Shown: positions 35,395 through 48,284, counted from the stretch's first letter. The stretch: 64,000 nt of DNA from Cryptomeria japonica (GCF_030272615.1 NC_081415.1:623531740-623595739); one strand, 5' to 3'. The notes: generated from the letters alone by a model not told the origin. A program made the numbers and translations.

Positions 35395-36467
35395 TGTTGG
35401 CATTATGTGAACCGGTATGAGGACATAATGACATTGTATGTTGTCATTGATGTCAATATGCTGAAGAGATGAGAACCGGCATATGAGAGAACTGATATAA
35501 CACTGTGAATCGACATTTGTGCCAAAGTGAAGCGGTGTGCTTGTTCAAGGTGAACTGGCATATGGTTATGGGAACCGGCACATGGAAGCATTGTATGACT
35601 ACCGGTTGGTAGTTTGAACTTCAGGGTTTTCGGTTGAAGTGCTTCAAGCCTGTGTGGCTCAACCGATGACATTCTGTGACGAGTTAGCATTATAACGAAG
35701 AACAAATCATGTTGCCATGTCAGTCTTGTGCACGTGAAGCATCTTGCATGGAGTAGATTGTTCCTATCTACCTCAGGAATGCGTAAAGTCTGTAAAACGG
35801 TGATAATGTGTGATGGGTTATCAGCCACCATGAAATCGGTGAAAATTGACGATGGAGAATGTCTTGAGATTCGATCAAGACCATTGCAATTAATGGAGTG
35901 TTCTCAATGGTTAGGATTGAACTGTTTGAATTCCTTAACCTAATAGGTTTAGGGTTTAGGGTTTATGCTACTGACCTATCTGTTTTCCTATAAGGTCGAT
36001 GTTGTGTCTCTTTCTAAGGTCATTGGCAAAAGTTGTGTGTGTGTATCCAAGAGAAGGGATACCTGATTCTTGCCATACCAAAAGGAGAGAAGTGAAACCT
36101 GCAGAGTGTAAGTGCAGAAGGTGAAAAGGAGCTTAAGCAGATCTGCATTGGCATTGGGTGTTGTTACCAGATCATTGTGATACCTGTTGATCTCTAACCA
36201 CCTCAATAGTTGGAAAATCCCTTAACAGGGTAGCCTTAACCAGATTGTTGTAAATCCTTTAATAGGGTAATTCAAAGCGATTGAGTTCAAAATCATTTAG
36301 CTATTGAGTTCTTGAAATCCTCTAACAAGGTAACCTTTAATAGGGTTTAACCCTTAACTGGGTATTGTAGCCATCCCTTAACCGAGTGATCCCTAACAGG
36401 ATCAATTCCTAGCAAAACCTATTGTAATGTCTCTAACCAGACAAGGCTCTTAACAGAGTGGACTTGC
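35395..36467 (+). repeat. Truncated D-type copia LTR
   Basis: It begins TGTTGGCATTATGTGAACCGG, shares the order of blocks of the element D LTR (GTTGTCATTGATGTCAA, TTCAGGGTTTTCGG, TGTGACGAGTTAGCATT, then the CCnnTAACnnGG series at 36210-36460), and stops near AGAGTGGACTT where the D LTR would continue for about 300-400 bases. It replaces the rest of element E. No internal region follows, so it is a solo or truncated LTR. Confidence 0.75.
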
Positions 36468-37560
36468 ATGTGGAACGGAGAGATATCTTTGTATATTGGG
36501 CTTTTGTTCCAATCAATATGACTCCTCTTTTCTAGATCTCTAAATTCTAGCATCCATAGTTTTTTTCCTTCTCTCCTTATGTGATAGGTTTGCATGCAGG
36601 TGATCTTTAGGAGCTGTAGAGTTGATTTTTCCTCAACTCCAATAAAAAATCCTACCCCCAAGTCAAAGGGTTTGGGCCTGCCAAATCCAAAAAATGTCTA
36701 AATTGGGAAAAATAGGGCAAGCTAAGGAAAGGGAAGAGGAAGGAATTAAACTAGACATTCCCCCAGCACTGACCAAGTGGACTCAAAATATAACAAAAAA
36801 GACATGGACTTTGAGGTTCTCTTGACAAATTCTACCAATATCTAGCAAAAATGCTTTCTCTGGGTCAACAATGAAATTAACATGTTTAAGGAAGGCATTA
36901 AGGGCATTATTGATACCTTCATTGAGAATCCCATACCAAACAAAACTCAAAATTCATCTTTGAATGACCCATAAGCTTACTGAAGATGTTGAAGTCATGA
37001 AAAAGGATCATGAGTCTAGGATAGGGTAGTTGGAAAAGAACTTGGAGGATATTAAGGGCAACCTAAGGAAATTTGTCAAGATTAGCAAGGAAGCCATGAG
37101 CAGAATTGCTGAGGGTCTCAGAAAGGTCAATGAGATGATGGCTATCCATAGAACCCATCCTATCTCTAATGTCTCACCATCAGATTCTAAATAGAAGAAG
37201 AAAATTAAGGAACTAAGCTCTCAAGGAGTGGGATCACAGGTTACTACAGGACCCTTTACCAGAACAATGAGCAAGAATCAAGAGAGGAGTTCAACAAGAT
37301 CTATTATGAAAGAGCTCAAGGAGATCAACAAGAATATGATCCAATTTAATTTTCTCTTTTTGTATTGTTCATAGTTTAGGTTTTTTGTTGGTTGTTGTTC
37401 TATGTGGGCTCAGCCGTATTTCATTGGTTGTTTTTTTATTGGTTTTGGACTGGTTAATGACTATTTCATCTTTCTAAATTTTCTATTTGGATTTGGGTTT
37501 CGGGTCCCTATAAAATCCATTTATCTTAATCAAAAACATTACAAGTGGACCTAGATAAAT
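36468..37560 (+). other. Probable LINE-like 3' fragment with coiled-coil remnant
   Basis: There are frameshifted but protein-like stretches: MSKLGKIGQAKEREEEG from ATG 36694, then a helical region (EKNLEDIKGNLRKFVKISK, about 37025-37085). These are followed by a T/G-rich segment (37350-37490) and GGGTCCCTATAAAATCC near 37503 with CTTAATCAAAAACATT near 37531. Plant L1 elements can end in this kind of T/G-rich 3' sequence, but no RT is present, so the call is tentative. It starts exactly where the LTR at 35395 is cut. Confidence 0.3.
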
Positions 37561-38855
37561 AGTTAGTGTTGCTAAACACAACTTCTAAATAAACAACACA
37601 ATTAAATATTTATTTTACATTGTTGAAATTATTTTTTCTTGTGCAAGGAATTAAACACTTTACATTCTCTCACTTCTTGCAATACATTACATAAGGGTCA
37701 ATTGATGAAGCACATCATCATATAAAAACACATGAACCTCCAAAATTTTCTTATTCTCCATCAAGATATAGCTATATTAAGAAATAAATTATCTCATCAT
37801 CCAACATGCCACCAATGTAAAAAAATAATCAATTAAAGATGAAGATGCACCAATATAAAAACACAAGCATCGAATGCAAGTAATATTGAAGCCTCTAATC
37901 TATTGCCAAATGCAAAACCCACACAAATGGAAATAAAAAGAAAAAAAATTGTGAATACATCCAATAATTCAAGCCCATAAAGGTATACAAGAACACTATA
38001 ACTTATTCCAACAGCATATCCAGCCCATATACTACAATCAAAAGATTCATGCATAAAACCTATCAATGAAAAATATACACATTTAGGAATTCCCACTGCA
38101 TGGGTAATGTAGAATATGAGAATAGATAAAGGAAAAAACATTCTCCCAATAAAAAATCACACTAAGGTGTGGATTGTAATCAGTATCCTCTAGTAACAAA
38201 TAACACTTACGATGATCTACATATGTAATAAAAATTATTGCATACTCTCATACAACAAGTCACCATAACTTTTGCATGTCCAACACACAAAAGCATTTGA
38301 ATATGAACCTTTAGGAATTTAACATAGAACAAAGAGAGAGAACCTATAAATCATATCACATAACATGTCCTCATACAAAATATTAAAACTGTTAAGTTTG
38401 ATAAGTAATATTTTCTTCACAATCAAATTGAAAATACTTAATTACATCCAACCATTCATTCACCTAGATCAAAAAAAGCATATATATCTCATATAACAAA
38501 TCATGGATGGAATAATATTCTCAAACAAAAATAAATAAATGTCGAATCTATTCCCAAAATTATTAATAGGACCAATGATATCTCCTAAAACTATCATAAA
38601 GGATGCCAAAACATACAAATCACTCCTCAAATGAACCCTCAAAAAGGAAGAAGAATAGCTAAAGTTCCTTATCCATGAGAAGCTAAAACTAAAAAGAAAT
38701 GTATTTGAAAACAAGATGGGTAATAACTATTAGAAGATTATCAACATATTAGACTTAAAGTAAGTAATGATATTTCTCCTTTAAGATACACCAAGCCACA
38801 TTGAAACCCCCTAATTCATGAACCTTGAAAGAAAAAGTTTCTATTAGGCATAAAG
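37561..38855. other. AT-rich sequence without recognisable genes
   Basis: AT-rich DNA. A 102-codon minus-strand frame at 37833-38141 is very hydrophobic, which such composition gives by chance. I see no supporting start context or family motif. Confidence 0.45.
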
Positions 38856-40068
38856 TGTTGGGATTATAGATGAATTGATTATGTGTTGCATTGATGTCAA
38901 CACTAGTTGTTATGGTTGGTTACCGAGAGACAGGTTTTGGTTAGTGGTAGAAGATCTAGTGTTACCAATAGAAGAGACTATCTCTTGGACACTTCCAACA
39001 TGTTTGGATCAATGGAGTATGCTTGATTTTATGTGTTACATGTTCCTGGAGCATGTTTTGGTCAGTTTGTATTGACTTGGTGATCAGATGCTATCATACA
39101 CTCTTGTAAACCCTTACTTGCATTGGCTTAAGGTTTTACCGACAAATCTTTTATTGAGGAATCTTGACAGGAAGCATAAGTGGTGGTGATTCGGCTTCTA
39201 CATGGATTTCAGGATGCTAAAGATGTTCTTTGAACATGCTTCAAATAGCTTGAAGACATTGATCTAGCATGGTGGACCCAGAATAGGTCTGGTGCCTATC
39301 TAGGTTATGGACCGTCATCATGTTAATGTGTACTCTACACGTTACTAGGACATTTTGGGATGTTTTATGGATTGGTTATTGTTGTTTTTGTCTTAAGACG
39401 ACATGGCATATCATTTTAATATGGATTTATGTAATTATCATATTTTAATATCTTTTAGGTGGCCAATCTAATTGGTTTAGGCCTTAGGGTTGGTATAAAA
39501 TGATGTAAGATCTCATTGTAGATCATGGTATAGAATGTGGAATAAGTGTCTTAGTCTTGAAATGCAATATCATATGCAAAGGAGATTTAGTCAATCATAG
39601 GTGATCAAATTGGGATTAAGGAAGAGGTCAAAGGCCTCTAGTATTGAGCTTAACGGAAAGTGTAATCAGGCATGGTAGATGTTATCTCTGGCAGTGCATT
39701 ACTCTATATTATTGTCCATTTATCTTGAGGTGGTTATAACCTCTCTGTAGTCAGTGAGACTCTTTTGTAATGAGTAGTGCGCTCTAGGTAGCATGCCTTC
39801 TTGCTAACAAGGGTAGGCTTCCCACTGTGTTTTTTCCTTTTTTGGGTTTTCCACGTACATATCATGGTTTTATGTGGTATGGTTGCTTTGCATTGATTAT
39901 CTATTTAATTTTTAAGTTGTATTGTTTACTTGTATATGTTCCTATCAACATTTGTTTTTTCTTTACTGATACTTAATCTGGTTAAAGATTATTAAGTGGA
40001 TTAATTGATATAATTTGTTAACAACTAATTTAGCCCCCTTTCTTAGTTTTCCACTGGTTAGCCTAACA
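38856..40068 (+). repeat. 5' LTR of element F
   Basis: 1213 bp from TGTTGGGATTATAG to TAGCCTAACA. It includes CATTGATGTCAACAC near 38887-38901 and a TATA box at 39494-39500. Confidence 0.9.
39494..39500 (+). promoter_or_regulatory. TATA box of the element F LTR
   Basis: GGTATAAAATGATG occurs at the same place in both LTRs (39492-39505 and 45316-45329), so it is conserved. It would position the start of the element transcript. Confidence 0.6.
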
Positions 40069-40070
40069 AT

Positions 40071-40082
40071 TGGTATCAGAGG
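40071..40082 (+). promoter_or_regulatory. Primer-binding site of element F
   Basis: TGGTATCAGAGG follows the LTR after two bases. It matches the Met-tRNA site except for the last base. Confidence 0.88.
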
Positions 40083-40126
40083 TTTGGTCCTCTTTTGCAG
40101 AAGCTTAACTGCTTGAGGTAGATCCT

Positions 40127-41180
40127 ATGGCAAATAATCCACCAACAACTATTTTTAGAAGAGAAATCCCTAAGGTTGATGGAACAAATTATGGGATATC
40201 AAAAATTTGAATGGAGACTCATCTTAGATATCTTGGCAAGGATATTTGGGAGATCACTATGATAGGATACACACCTTATAATATGGCATCTAGAAATCCT
40301 ACTCCTGTAGACTTGGATAAGAAAATTGAAAATGATTGAAGAGCTAGAAAAGACCTCTTGTGTGTACTTACTAATCAGTAGATCATGGGATTGGCTGATA
40401 AATCATCAGCTAAGGTTATGTGGGATAAATTGCAAACTCTGAATGAAGGTGATCCTATTGTCAAAATTGCTCAACTTGATGGTTATCGGGTAAGATATAA
40501 AAAATTGAGGATGGAAGATAATGAAAGAATTGTTGTGTTTATGGAAAGAGTAAATGAGATTGTTATGGGAATTCAATATTGTGGAGGATCTCTGAGTGAA
40601 GATGAAATAGTTTCCAAAGTCTTGAGAGCCCTTCCACCAGCTTACAAGATGAAGGCAACTACAATTAATGAGTTGAGAATAATGGAAAACACTTCAGTTA
40701 ACAGATACATTATGATTGGGAAATTATCTGCTTTTGAGCTTAAAGAATTTGGACCTTCTGGAGCTGCAAAATCTGAACCTGCTTTTCATGAATCATCATC
40801 ATCATCTACTGGAAAAAGTGATTGGAAAGCCTTATATACAAAAGAATTGGAAGATATAAGGAAATAAGATGAAGAATTTGAGCAACTTGAAGTCTTATTT
40901 TCTAGAAGAGTAGCTAAAGGACCAACAAGAAGTAAGTATGAAGGAAAAGCACCTTTTAAATATTTTGCATGTAATAAGATTGGTCATTTTGCATCTAGAT
41001 GTCCTGAAAGGAATGCAAGATTTGAGGAAAGAGTTAAGAAATCATTTAAGCCTAACCAAAACAGATATAGATTCAAGAAAAGTAAACAATGGTACATAGT
41101 GGATAAGGAATGAGTAAGTGATGACTCTAGGGATGAACCGACAAAAAACTCTGCTAGTGGATCCAGCAATGGCAAAGAAT
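40127..41180 (+). pseudogene. Element F gag
   Basis: The gag starts at ATG 40127 (MANNPPTTIFRREIPKVDGTNYG) with early stops, then is open from 40385 to 40867. It has VMWDKLQTLNEGDPIVKIAQLD and FMERVNEIVMGIQYCGGSLSEDE, very close to gag of element B. The knuckle is YFACNKIGHFASRCP near 40955-41000, so the first cysteine is tyrosine. A polyserine of five residues precedes TGKSDWKALY. The C-terminal basic part (RVKKSFKPNQNRYRFKKSK) fits nucleic-acid binding. Confidence 0.87.
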
Positions 41181-41182
41181 GG

Positions 41183-44100
41183 GTGTTCTATGCTTTAAAG
41201 GAAGATGAACTGGAAGTAGATATCATGAATGAAGAAAAGGCCCTAGCAACAAAAGTTGAAGATAAGGATGAATGGGTAATTGATAGTGGATGCTCACATC
41301 ATATGACTAGAGTTAAAGGGAAATTTCTATCCCTGCAAGAATATAATGGTGGTCAAGTCAGATTTGGAGATGACAAAGCATTTATGATCAAAGGTAGAGG
41401 TACAATTTCTCTGGATGGTAAGCATAATACTGATAATGTCTTTAATGTAGAAGGTTTAAAGAATAATATTTTAAGTGTTGGTCAATTGGTGGACAAGGGT
41501 TTTTAACTTCAGTTTAAAGATAGAAAATGCAAAATCATTAACAAGATTGGTTTGGAGATTGCAACCGGTATTCAGAATGGAGGTAACAGCTTTCACTTGA
41601 GCACTGGTAATAAGACATGTTTGATTTCTCATATTGATGAGAGTTGGTTATGGCATAAGAGGTTGTGTCGTGTTAATTTTGATTGTATTGTTAAGATCAG
41701 TTCAACTAAGGCAGATAGAGATATACCTAAGATTATGAAGCCTCATAATCCTGTATGTAAGGAATGTCAATTGGGAAAGCAAGTTAGAACTTACTTTAAA
41801 AGCATACAAGATAAATCTAATGATTTTTTTGATTTGATTCACACTGACTTATATGGTCCAGCAAGGAGTAAGCTTTCAAGGTGATAGGTATTTAATGTTG
41901 ATTATTGATGGCTATTCTAGAATGATGTGGGTGACTTTTCTTAGGGAGAAGTACGAAGCCTTTGAGAAATTCAAGATCTTTAAAGAAAAGGTTGAAACAG
42001 AAACTAGATTGAAAATCAAATAAGATCAGATCAAGGTGGTGAGTTCACTTCTCATGAATTTAACAATTATTTTGAGACAAATGGAATTAGGAGACAATTA
42101 TCTACACCTCAGACTCCTCAACAGAATGGAGTAGTAGAAAGAAATAATAGAACCATCTTGGATGCAGCAAGATCTATGATGATGGAAGCCAAATTTCCTC
42201 ACATCTACTAGAGAGAAGCAGTGAGTACAAAAATCTACACATTCAACAGAGTTCACATCAAAGGTGAAACTGGTAAGACCCCTTATGAATTATGGTTTGG
42301 AAACACACCTACTGTTAAATATTTCAGAATTTTTGGAAGTAAATGCTATATCAAAAGAGATGATTCAATTGGAAAGTTTGATCCTAGATGTGATGAAGGG
42401 ATATTTCTTGGTTATTCAATTCAAAGAAAAGCATATAGATGTTATAACAAAAGATTACAAAAAATTATGGAGAGAGCTAATGTGAAAGGGGATGATTAGT
42501 ACATAGATTAATCTATATCGTATGATAGGGAACCGACAGTGGAAATGATCATAACTGAACCAACATTGCCTCAACCAGTACAAGAAAATTAAACAGATAC
42601 ATCAACACAATTAGAAAATTCAACTGTGACTGATGATCAGAGCAGTGAACCTAAAGTTCATAAGACACCAAGGTATGTAAGGTTAAATCATTTTGAAGAT
42701 CAAATTATTAGAGACAAGAACAAGGGAGTTATGATAAGAAGCAGATTGGCAAATGAAGAGGTATATCTTATTTCTCTAATTGAACCAGCATCTGTTATTG
42801 AAGCTTGTAAGGATAAACATTGGTTAAAGGCTATGGAAGATGAATTAGATCAGATAGAGAAGAATGAGACTTGGACTTTAGTTCCTTGGCCTAAAAATAA
42901 GAATGTTATTGGAACTAAATGGGTTTTTAGGAATAAACTAAATGAGGATGGTCAAGTTGTAAGAAACAAATCTAGATTGGTGTGTAAAGGATATTCTCAA
43001 ATGGAAGGAATTGATTATGGTGAAACATTTGCACCTGTAGCCATAATTGAAGCTGTTAGATTATTTATTGCCCATGTAGCTTATAAGAACTATAAGGTTT
43101 ATCAAATAGATGTTAAATGTGGATTTTTGAATGATGAATTTGAGGAAGAAGTATACATTGAACAACTAGATGGATTTTCACTAATAGATGATAAAGATAT
43201 GGTTTGCAGATTGAAGAAAGCTTTATATGGATTGAAACAAGCTCCTAGAGCTTGGTATGCAAGGTTGGATAAATATCTTTTGAAGCTTGGTTTTACTAAA
43301 GGCGGTGTTGATAGTAATTTATATTATAAAATTACTGATGATGATATTCTAATTATTAAAGTATTTGTTGATGATATCATTTTTGGAGGAGAAGATAAAT
43401 TGTGCATGGAATTTTCTAACAACATGAACAATGAATTTGAAGTGTCCATGATTGGTGAGATGAAATTTTTCTTAGGTTTGTAGATTACTCAAACTAACAA
43501 TTTAGGCATCTTTATTTGCCAAACTAAGTATCTGAGGGAATTTCTGAAGAAGTTTGGTATGGATAATTCTAAACCAGTAAGTACTCCCATGGTGACAAGT
43601 GAGAAATTATCTATCAAGGATACTTCTACACCGGTAAATCCGACAAGGTATAAGTCTATGATTGGTGGCTTACTATATTTAACTCAAACTAGACCGGATA
43701 TTATGAATGCACTAATTATTGTTTCTAGATATCAAAGTAATCCTAAAGAAAATCATGAAAGTGCAGTAAAGAGGATATTCTGGTATTTGCAAGGAACAAT
43801 AGAATATGGCTTATGGTATTCTAGAAGTGATGATTTTACTTTATGTGCATATACTGACTCAGATTGGGCAGGAGATATTGATGATAGGAAGAACACTTTT
43901 GGTGGATCTTTCTTTCTTGGAAAGAAACTGGTTTCATGGATCAACAAAAAAAAGTCGTGCATTTCTCTATCTACTGTAGAAGTTGAATATGTTGCAACAA
44001 CAACTAATTGCACTCAAGTCTTGTGGATGAAGTAAATGTTGAAGGCTATCAAGGTAAATTATAGTGAACCGGTAGTTATCTACTGTGATAACTCTACAAC

Positions 44101-44320
44101 TATTGATATGTCCAAGGATCCGGTATTTCACTCTAAGACTAAGCATATATCAATAAAGTATAACTTTTTGAAGGACAAGGTTGAAGGAAAGGAAGTCAAA
44201 TTGGTGTATGTGAACACTAAAGAACATATTGTAGATATATTCACTAAACCACTATCTAAGGAATCATTTGAGTATTTGAGAGACAAGTTAGGGGTTTTTG
44301 CCCCTCCGACGGAGAATTGA
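41183..44320 (+). pseudogene. Element F pol: protease, integrase, reverse transcriptase, RNase H
   Basis: The protease motif WVIDSGCSHHMT is at about 41275. The GAG-pre-integrase segment is HNTDNVFNVEGLKNNILSVG. Integrase begins near 41630 (WLWHKRLCRVNF, with HTDLYGPA near 41838) and suffers frameshifts at about 41880 and 42020. RT is open from 42626 to 43483 and contains WTLVPWPKNKNVIGTKWVF, IDVKCGFLNDEFEEEVYIEQ, LYGLKQAPRAWYARLDKYL and VFVDDIIFGG (near 43360) with both aspartates. RNase H (43559-44320) has TDSDWAGDIDDRKN, VSWINKKKSCISLSTVEVEY, VIYCDNSTTIDM and DIFTKPLSKESFEYLRDKLG, ending at TGA 44318-44320. A stop at 44033-44035 breaks RNase H. Confidence 0.9.
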
Positions 44321-44665
44321 TTGATGCAATTTGTCATCAGTGTGACATGCATTATCAGAGATACTCTTCATTCTGGCACTAGTGAGTGGTGCTACTACTC
44401 AGGGGCAATAGTTAGCTTTGAGATTCAAAGGTTTACATTCTTGCTTTGATATTTGTGTGAGATTTCTAGCATTGATGTCAAAGGGGGAGAGATAGTAATG
44501 TGAAAAATAATTTTAGAACTTTACAGGGATATCATTCACAGGGGGAGAGTTATTGATATTCAGGAGATTATTGGTTGTCTTCCACAGGGGGAGACTTGTT
44601 TGGAATTTTTTGGCATTTAGATGTTTTTTACATCTAGTGTCTCAATCAATGCCAAAGGAGGAGAT
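44321..44665 (+). promoter_or_regulatory. Element F pre-LTR region with repeated purine tracts
   Basis: This non-coding stretch has four G-rich purine tracts: ATTGATGTCAAAGGGGGAG at about 44472-44490, CAGGGGGAGA near 44540 and again near 44586, and CAATGCCAAAGGAGGAGAT directly before the 3' LTR. The last is the normal primer of second-strand synthesis. The others may act as extra primers. Confidence 0.65.
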
Positions 44666-45352
44666 TGTTGGCATTATGGATGAATTGATTATGTATTTCA
44701 TTGATGTCTTGTCATTGATGTCAACACTAGCTATTATCGTTGGTTACCGACAGTCAGGTTTTGGTTACCAGTAGAAGATCTAGTGTTACAAGCAGAAGAG
44801 ACTATCTGTTTGACACTTCCGACATGTTTGAATCAATGGAGTATGCTTGATTTTATGTGTTACATGTTCTTGGAGAATTTTTTGGTTCGTTTGTATTGAC
44901 TTGGTGATCGGATGATATCATACACTCTTGTAAACACTTATCGGCATTGGTTTAAGGTTTTACTGATAGAGCTTTTACTGAGGAATATTGACAGGCTACA
45001 TAAGTGTTGTTGGTGCGGCTTCTACATGGATTACAGGATGATGAAGATTTTCTTTGATCATGCTTCAAACAACTTGGAGACATTGCTTTAGCATGGTGGA
45101 CCCATAATAGGTTTGGTGCCTATCTATGTTATGGACTGGTATCATGTTAACGTGTACTCTACATGTTACCAAGATGTTTCAAGATGTTCTATGGATCGAT
45201 TATTGTTGTTTTGGTCTTAATCTGATATGGCATATCATTGTAATATGGATTTTTGTAATGATCTTAGTGTAATATCTTTTAGGTGGCCGACCTAATTGGT
45301 TTAGGCCTTAGGGTTGGTATAAAATGATGTAAGATCTCATTGTAGATCATGG
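44666..45352 (+). repeat. 3' LTR of element F, truncated
   Basis: It begins TGTTGGCATTATGG and follows the 5' LTR for 687 bp up to GATCATGG (TATA box at 45316 included). The remaining half is missing. Confidence 0.88.
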
Positions 45353-45860
45353 CACTAGTACATTTAGGGCTAATTTCCAATGGTCGATCATCGAAATTGT
45401 GACTACTTTTTGTCAGACTGTCGACAAATGAAGCCATCGAAAACTCATCGTTGGACATTCCAACAATGCCATTTTAACATTGGAATTATGATGACACCGT
45501 GAACTCTGCCGATGATGACCATGATTGTTCTTCCAGTCAAAAATATCATCAGACATACATCATCCCCATCGGATGTTTGTTTAGTTGGCATAGAAATTAC
45601 GATGATAGTTAGAAACTTTGCAGCAACGAGAATGTTGTTGGTTCAACGGTTTGGTCATTGGTCTAGTAATATGCATCGACGACCATCCAATAAGGAAGTG
45701 TCGTTGGACATACAACATCCTTGTCGGATGTTTGTTTAGTTGGCATTGGAATTACGATGATAGCCAGAAACTTTGCACTGATGAGAATGATGTTGGTCTA
45801 ACAATTTTATCAATGGTGCAAAGTTTAGTTTCCATCGTAATTCTGATGGCTATTTAGGTT
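45353..45860 (+). mobile_element. CACTA-like DNA transposon end with subterminal repeats
   Basis: The sequence breaks into the element F LTR with CACTAGTACATTTAGGG. The first 200 bases are dense in GTCGA/ATCG words, as in CACTA subterminal regions where the element's own binding protein attaches. A 155-bp unit is then repeated in tandem (45547-45701 and from 45702), and the second copy is followed by a partly inverted copy (GCAAAGTTT...CCATCGTAATT near 45820-45842). No transposase frame and no opposite terminus were found. It is therefore a truncated or non-autonomous copy; the family call rests on the CACTA end and layout. Confidence 0.45.
45547..45830. repeat. 155-bp tandem repeat, about 1.8 units
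   Basis: GGATGTTTGTTTAGTTGGCAT starts at 45571 and again at 45726. Flanking words (GACATACA before, GAAATTACGATGATAG and AGAAACTTTGCA after) repeat at the same 155-base spacing with scattered differences. Confidence 0.85.
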
Positions 45861-47347
45861 TTTTGTTTTTTAAATTATTATTATCTATATGTAAATCACA
45901 CCTCATTGATATGTACAGCAAATGGTATTCTATCCCCATCAGCTACCAATAGGGGCATAGGTTTCAAGCTAATATGAGGTGCACTAGTTTCAAGCTAATA
46001 TGAGGCTCACCATGGTTGAGATGGTCCAACTCCTAAGAGGACTATATGAACCACTGAGTATTGGTAAACCTATTTAAAATAGCATTGATAGGGAATTAGC
46101 TAACCCAAATACAAGAGCCTTTAAAGCCAATTTTTTGGAAAAGGAAGGGACAACAACAATGGAAGAAGAGCAACCCAATTAGGCAGATGAAATTACTTTA
46201 TCTACTTTATCTAAGTTAGTTGTTCTTGTTCTTCTTTGTTCTTTTCATAAGTCTTGGGAGCTACCAAAACTTATCTACTATTTGTATACATGAAATGACT
46301 TTATCTACTATATATACACATATTTCTTATAAGTATATCCCAAATTGATAATATCATATATTTCAACTTCATCAAATTGTATTATTATTTAATCTATTCT
46401 CTTTAGTTCTTTAGTATAGATAACACTAAAGTTAAAAGTGTCATCCTATGTCAATATATGACATATACCTATTGAATGACATGTATATATCTCATACTAT
46501 GTAGTCACTCGTTATTATATATTCAATATATATTCAAAGATGATAATCATGCATTCCAGACTACATGAATATCCTCTTTAATAAATTAAATCACATGTAC
46601 AAGGTTATTGGGTTGATCGAGTCCAATAGCAAAGAACAATAGGTAGATAGTACTAAAAATAATGTTACTAGAATCTTAAAAGAAAACAGAAATGCATTAT
46701 GACCACCCACAAAACACTTGATATAAAATAGTTCCAACCTTTCTTTTCTTTAAGTAGCTAGGGTATTTGAATTTAAATTTTGGAATAAAAAATAAAAATT
46801 TTAAAGGTCATCTCTCCCCCTGTATAGTTCAACATGTCCACATGTTTACTCCTAAAATTTTTCAACTCATTTATATATCTTATTTTCTAGTTATGAAATT
46901 GATCTTGGGACCTATAGGTTATGGGCCCATAATATACTTAAAATTGACACATATAAGAAATCATGATCCCAAATTGAAAGACATACCAAACATAGTAAAG
47001 CCATTTTCTCAAAATAGACATAAAACCAATATTAATTAATTGACATGATACTAAGAGAAATTTGTAGTATAAAAGGGTGCTAGCTAACACTACTAAAGTT
47101 ATGCTCAAGTTTGTTTGACATCCCATCATGGTAGAAACAAAGGGAATCAAAAATATATTTTTTGTTGTAATTTCTTATGTATTTGATATTATGTGTGATC
47201 AATAATATTAAAATGTTTAATCGTATTATCTATAATAAGATTATCTTATCTTTTACCTTGAAATCCTTTTCCTTTATAAAGGGGAGTAAAATTATTTTGT
47301 TCATTTTCATGTGATGAGAATAGGATACTCTTTTGTTAAGAAATTGT

Positions 47348-47421
<74 letters not shown>

Positions 47422-48284
47422 TATAGTAAGATTAAAAAAAAAGTTATCTAAATATAAATATTAAAATATTAAAATGGCAAGAGCTTCAAGAAAGATTAAT
47501 TGATGACTTGGTAACAATGTTTCAATGGTTCATAAGATAATAGAATCGACACAGTCTTAAAGTGGTTCCCATATGTGAAACCATATATATTCATGAATGA
47601 TAGAATTTCATCAAGCTAGGCGATAAAAATACTTTTAAAAATATTTTATTCACTTATATAATCTCTTATATGTACCAAGTTGAAAATCTAAATTGACATT
47701 TCATTACATCTTTACCACATTCTAGTGGTTTTGGATATAATATAATATATAAAATAAAATATTGTAAAGGCTCAATAGTCATCCTGAATTGATTTTAAGG
47801 AAACAGTTTTGAAGAAAACCATCCTTTCAAATATGGTGTGAATACTTCAAAAAATAAACAATAAAAATAATTTAGATATTTCTCTTTCATTTCTATAATC
47901 TTCGAACTTTATATTTCTTTCTTTTCATTCGGTGTCATTACTTCATGCAAAGGGTGGAAAAAATATCTTTTCAAGTGAAAGCAACAGGAATGCTTCGATA
48001 ATTTAGTAATTTAAAGAGAAAATACAGGATACAAACCCCACCGTCTGGTCAAATATCTATTAAGAAAAGGGTAATCTAGAAGGACAAAACTTCTCTGCTC
48101 AAAATGAAAGCATTTCAGGCAAAGTAATTTCTTCATTCATGAAAGAGGAGTAGTTATGAGACCTTAATCCATGGTAAAATCCCTTGCTATAACCATCAAG
48201 GATGTTGATGAAAGAGAGATCAAGATTTCTAAGGATTTAATGCTAAAGAAATTATAAGGCTGCAAAGAGAAAAATGTTTTGGAC
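45861..48284. other. AT-rich sequence without recognisable genes
   Basis: Mostly AT-rich. Positions 46195-46252 match 57635-57692 closely, and a TA microsatellite lies at 47352-47417. The last 150 bases before element D could be the start of the protein-like fragment that continues after 55628. Confidence 0.4.
47352..47417. repeat. (TA)n microsatellite
   Basis: An uninterrupted AT dinucleotide run of about 66 bases. Confidence 0.97.

Larger units (their letters stand above)
38856..45352 (+). mobile_element. Element F: Ty1/copia retrotransposon with cut 3' LTR
   Basis: A plus-strand copia element with 5' LTR 38856-40068, primer site, gag-pol 40127-44320, purine tracts, and 3' LTR from 44666. 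The 3' LTR matches the 5' LTR up to GATCATGG and is cut at 45352 by a sequence starting CACTAGTA. The pol is the best preserved in the window, with only a few stops and frameshifts. Because the right end is missing, no target duplication can be tested. Confidence 0.9.

Noticed and set aside
35946-35966. Telomere-like TTTAGGG repeats
   Set aside because: Only two to three units, at a fixed place inside an LTR; the D LTR has TTAGGGTTTTTAGG at the same spot. It is not a telomeric array.
36455-37556. AGTGGAC on both sides of the LINE-like block as a target duplication
   Set aside because: The match is only seven bases, and the LTR cut at 36467 does not resume after the right-hand copy.
37833-38141. 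102-codon minus-strand hydrophobic frame
   Set aside because: AT-rich DNA read on this strand gives Phe/Leu/Ile/Tyr by chance; there is no family pattern and no neighbouring gene.
43753-44352. Minus-strand open frames opposite element F RNase H
   Set aside because: These are shadows of the sense pol frame, which has clear motifs.
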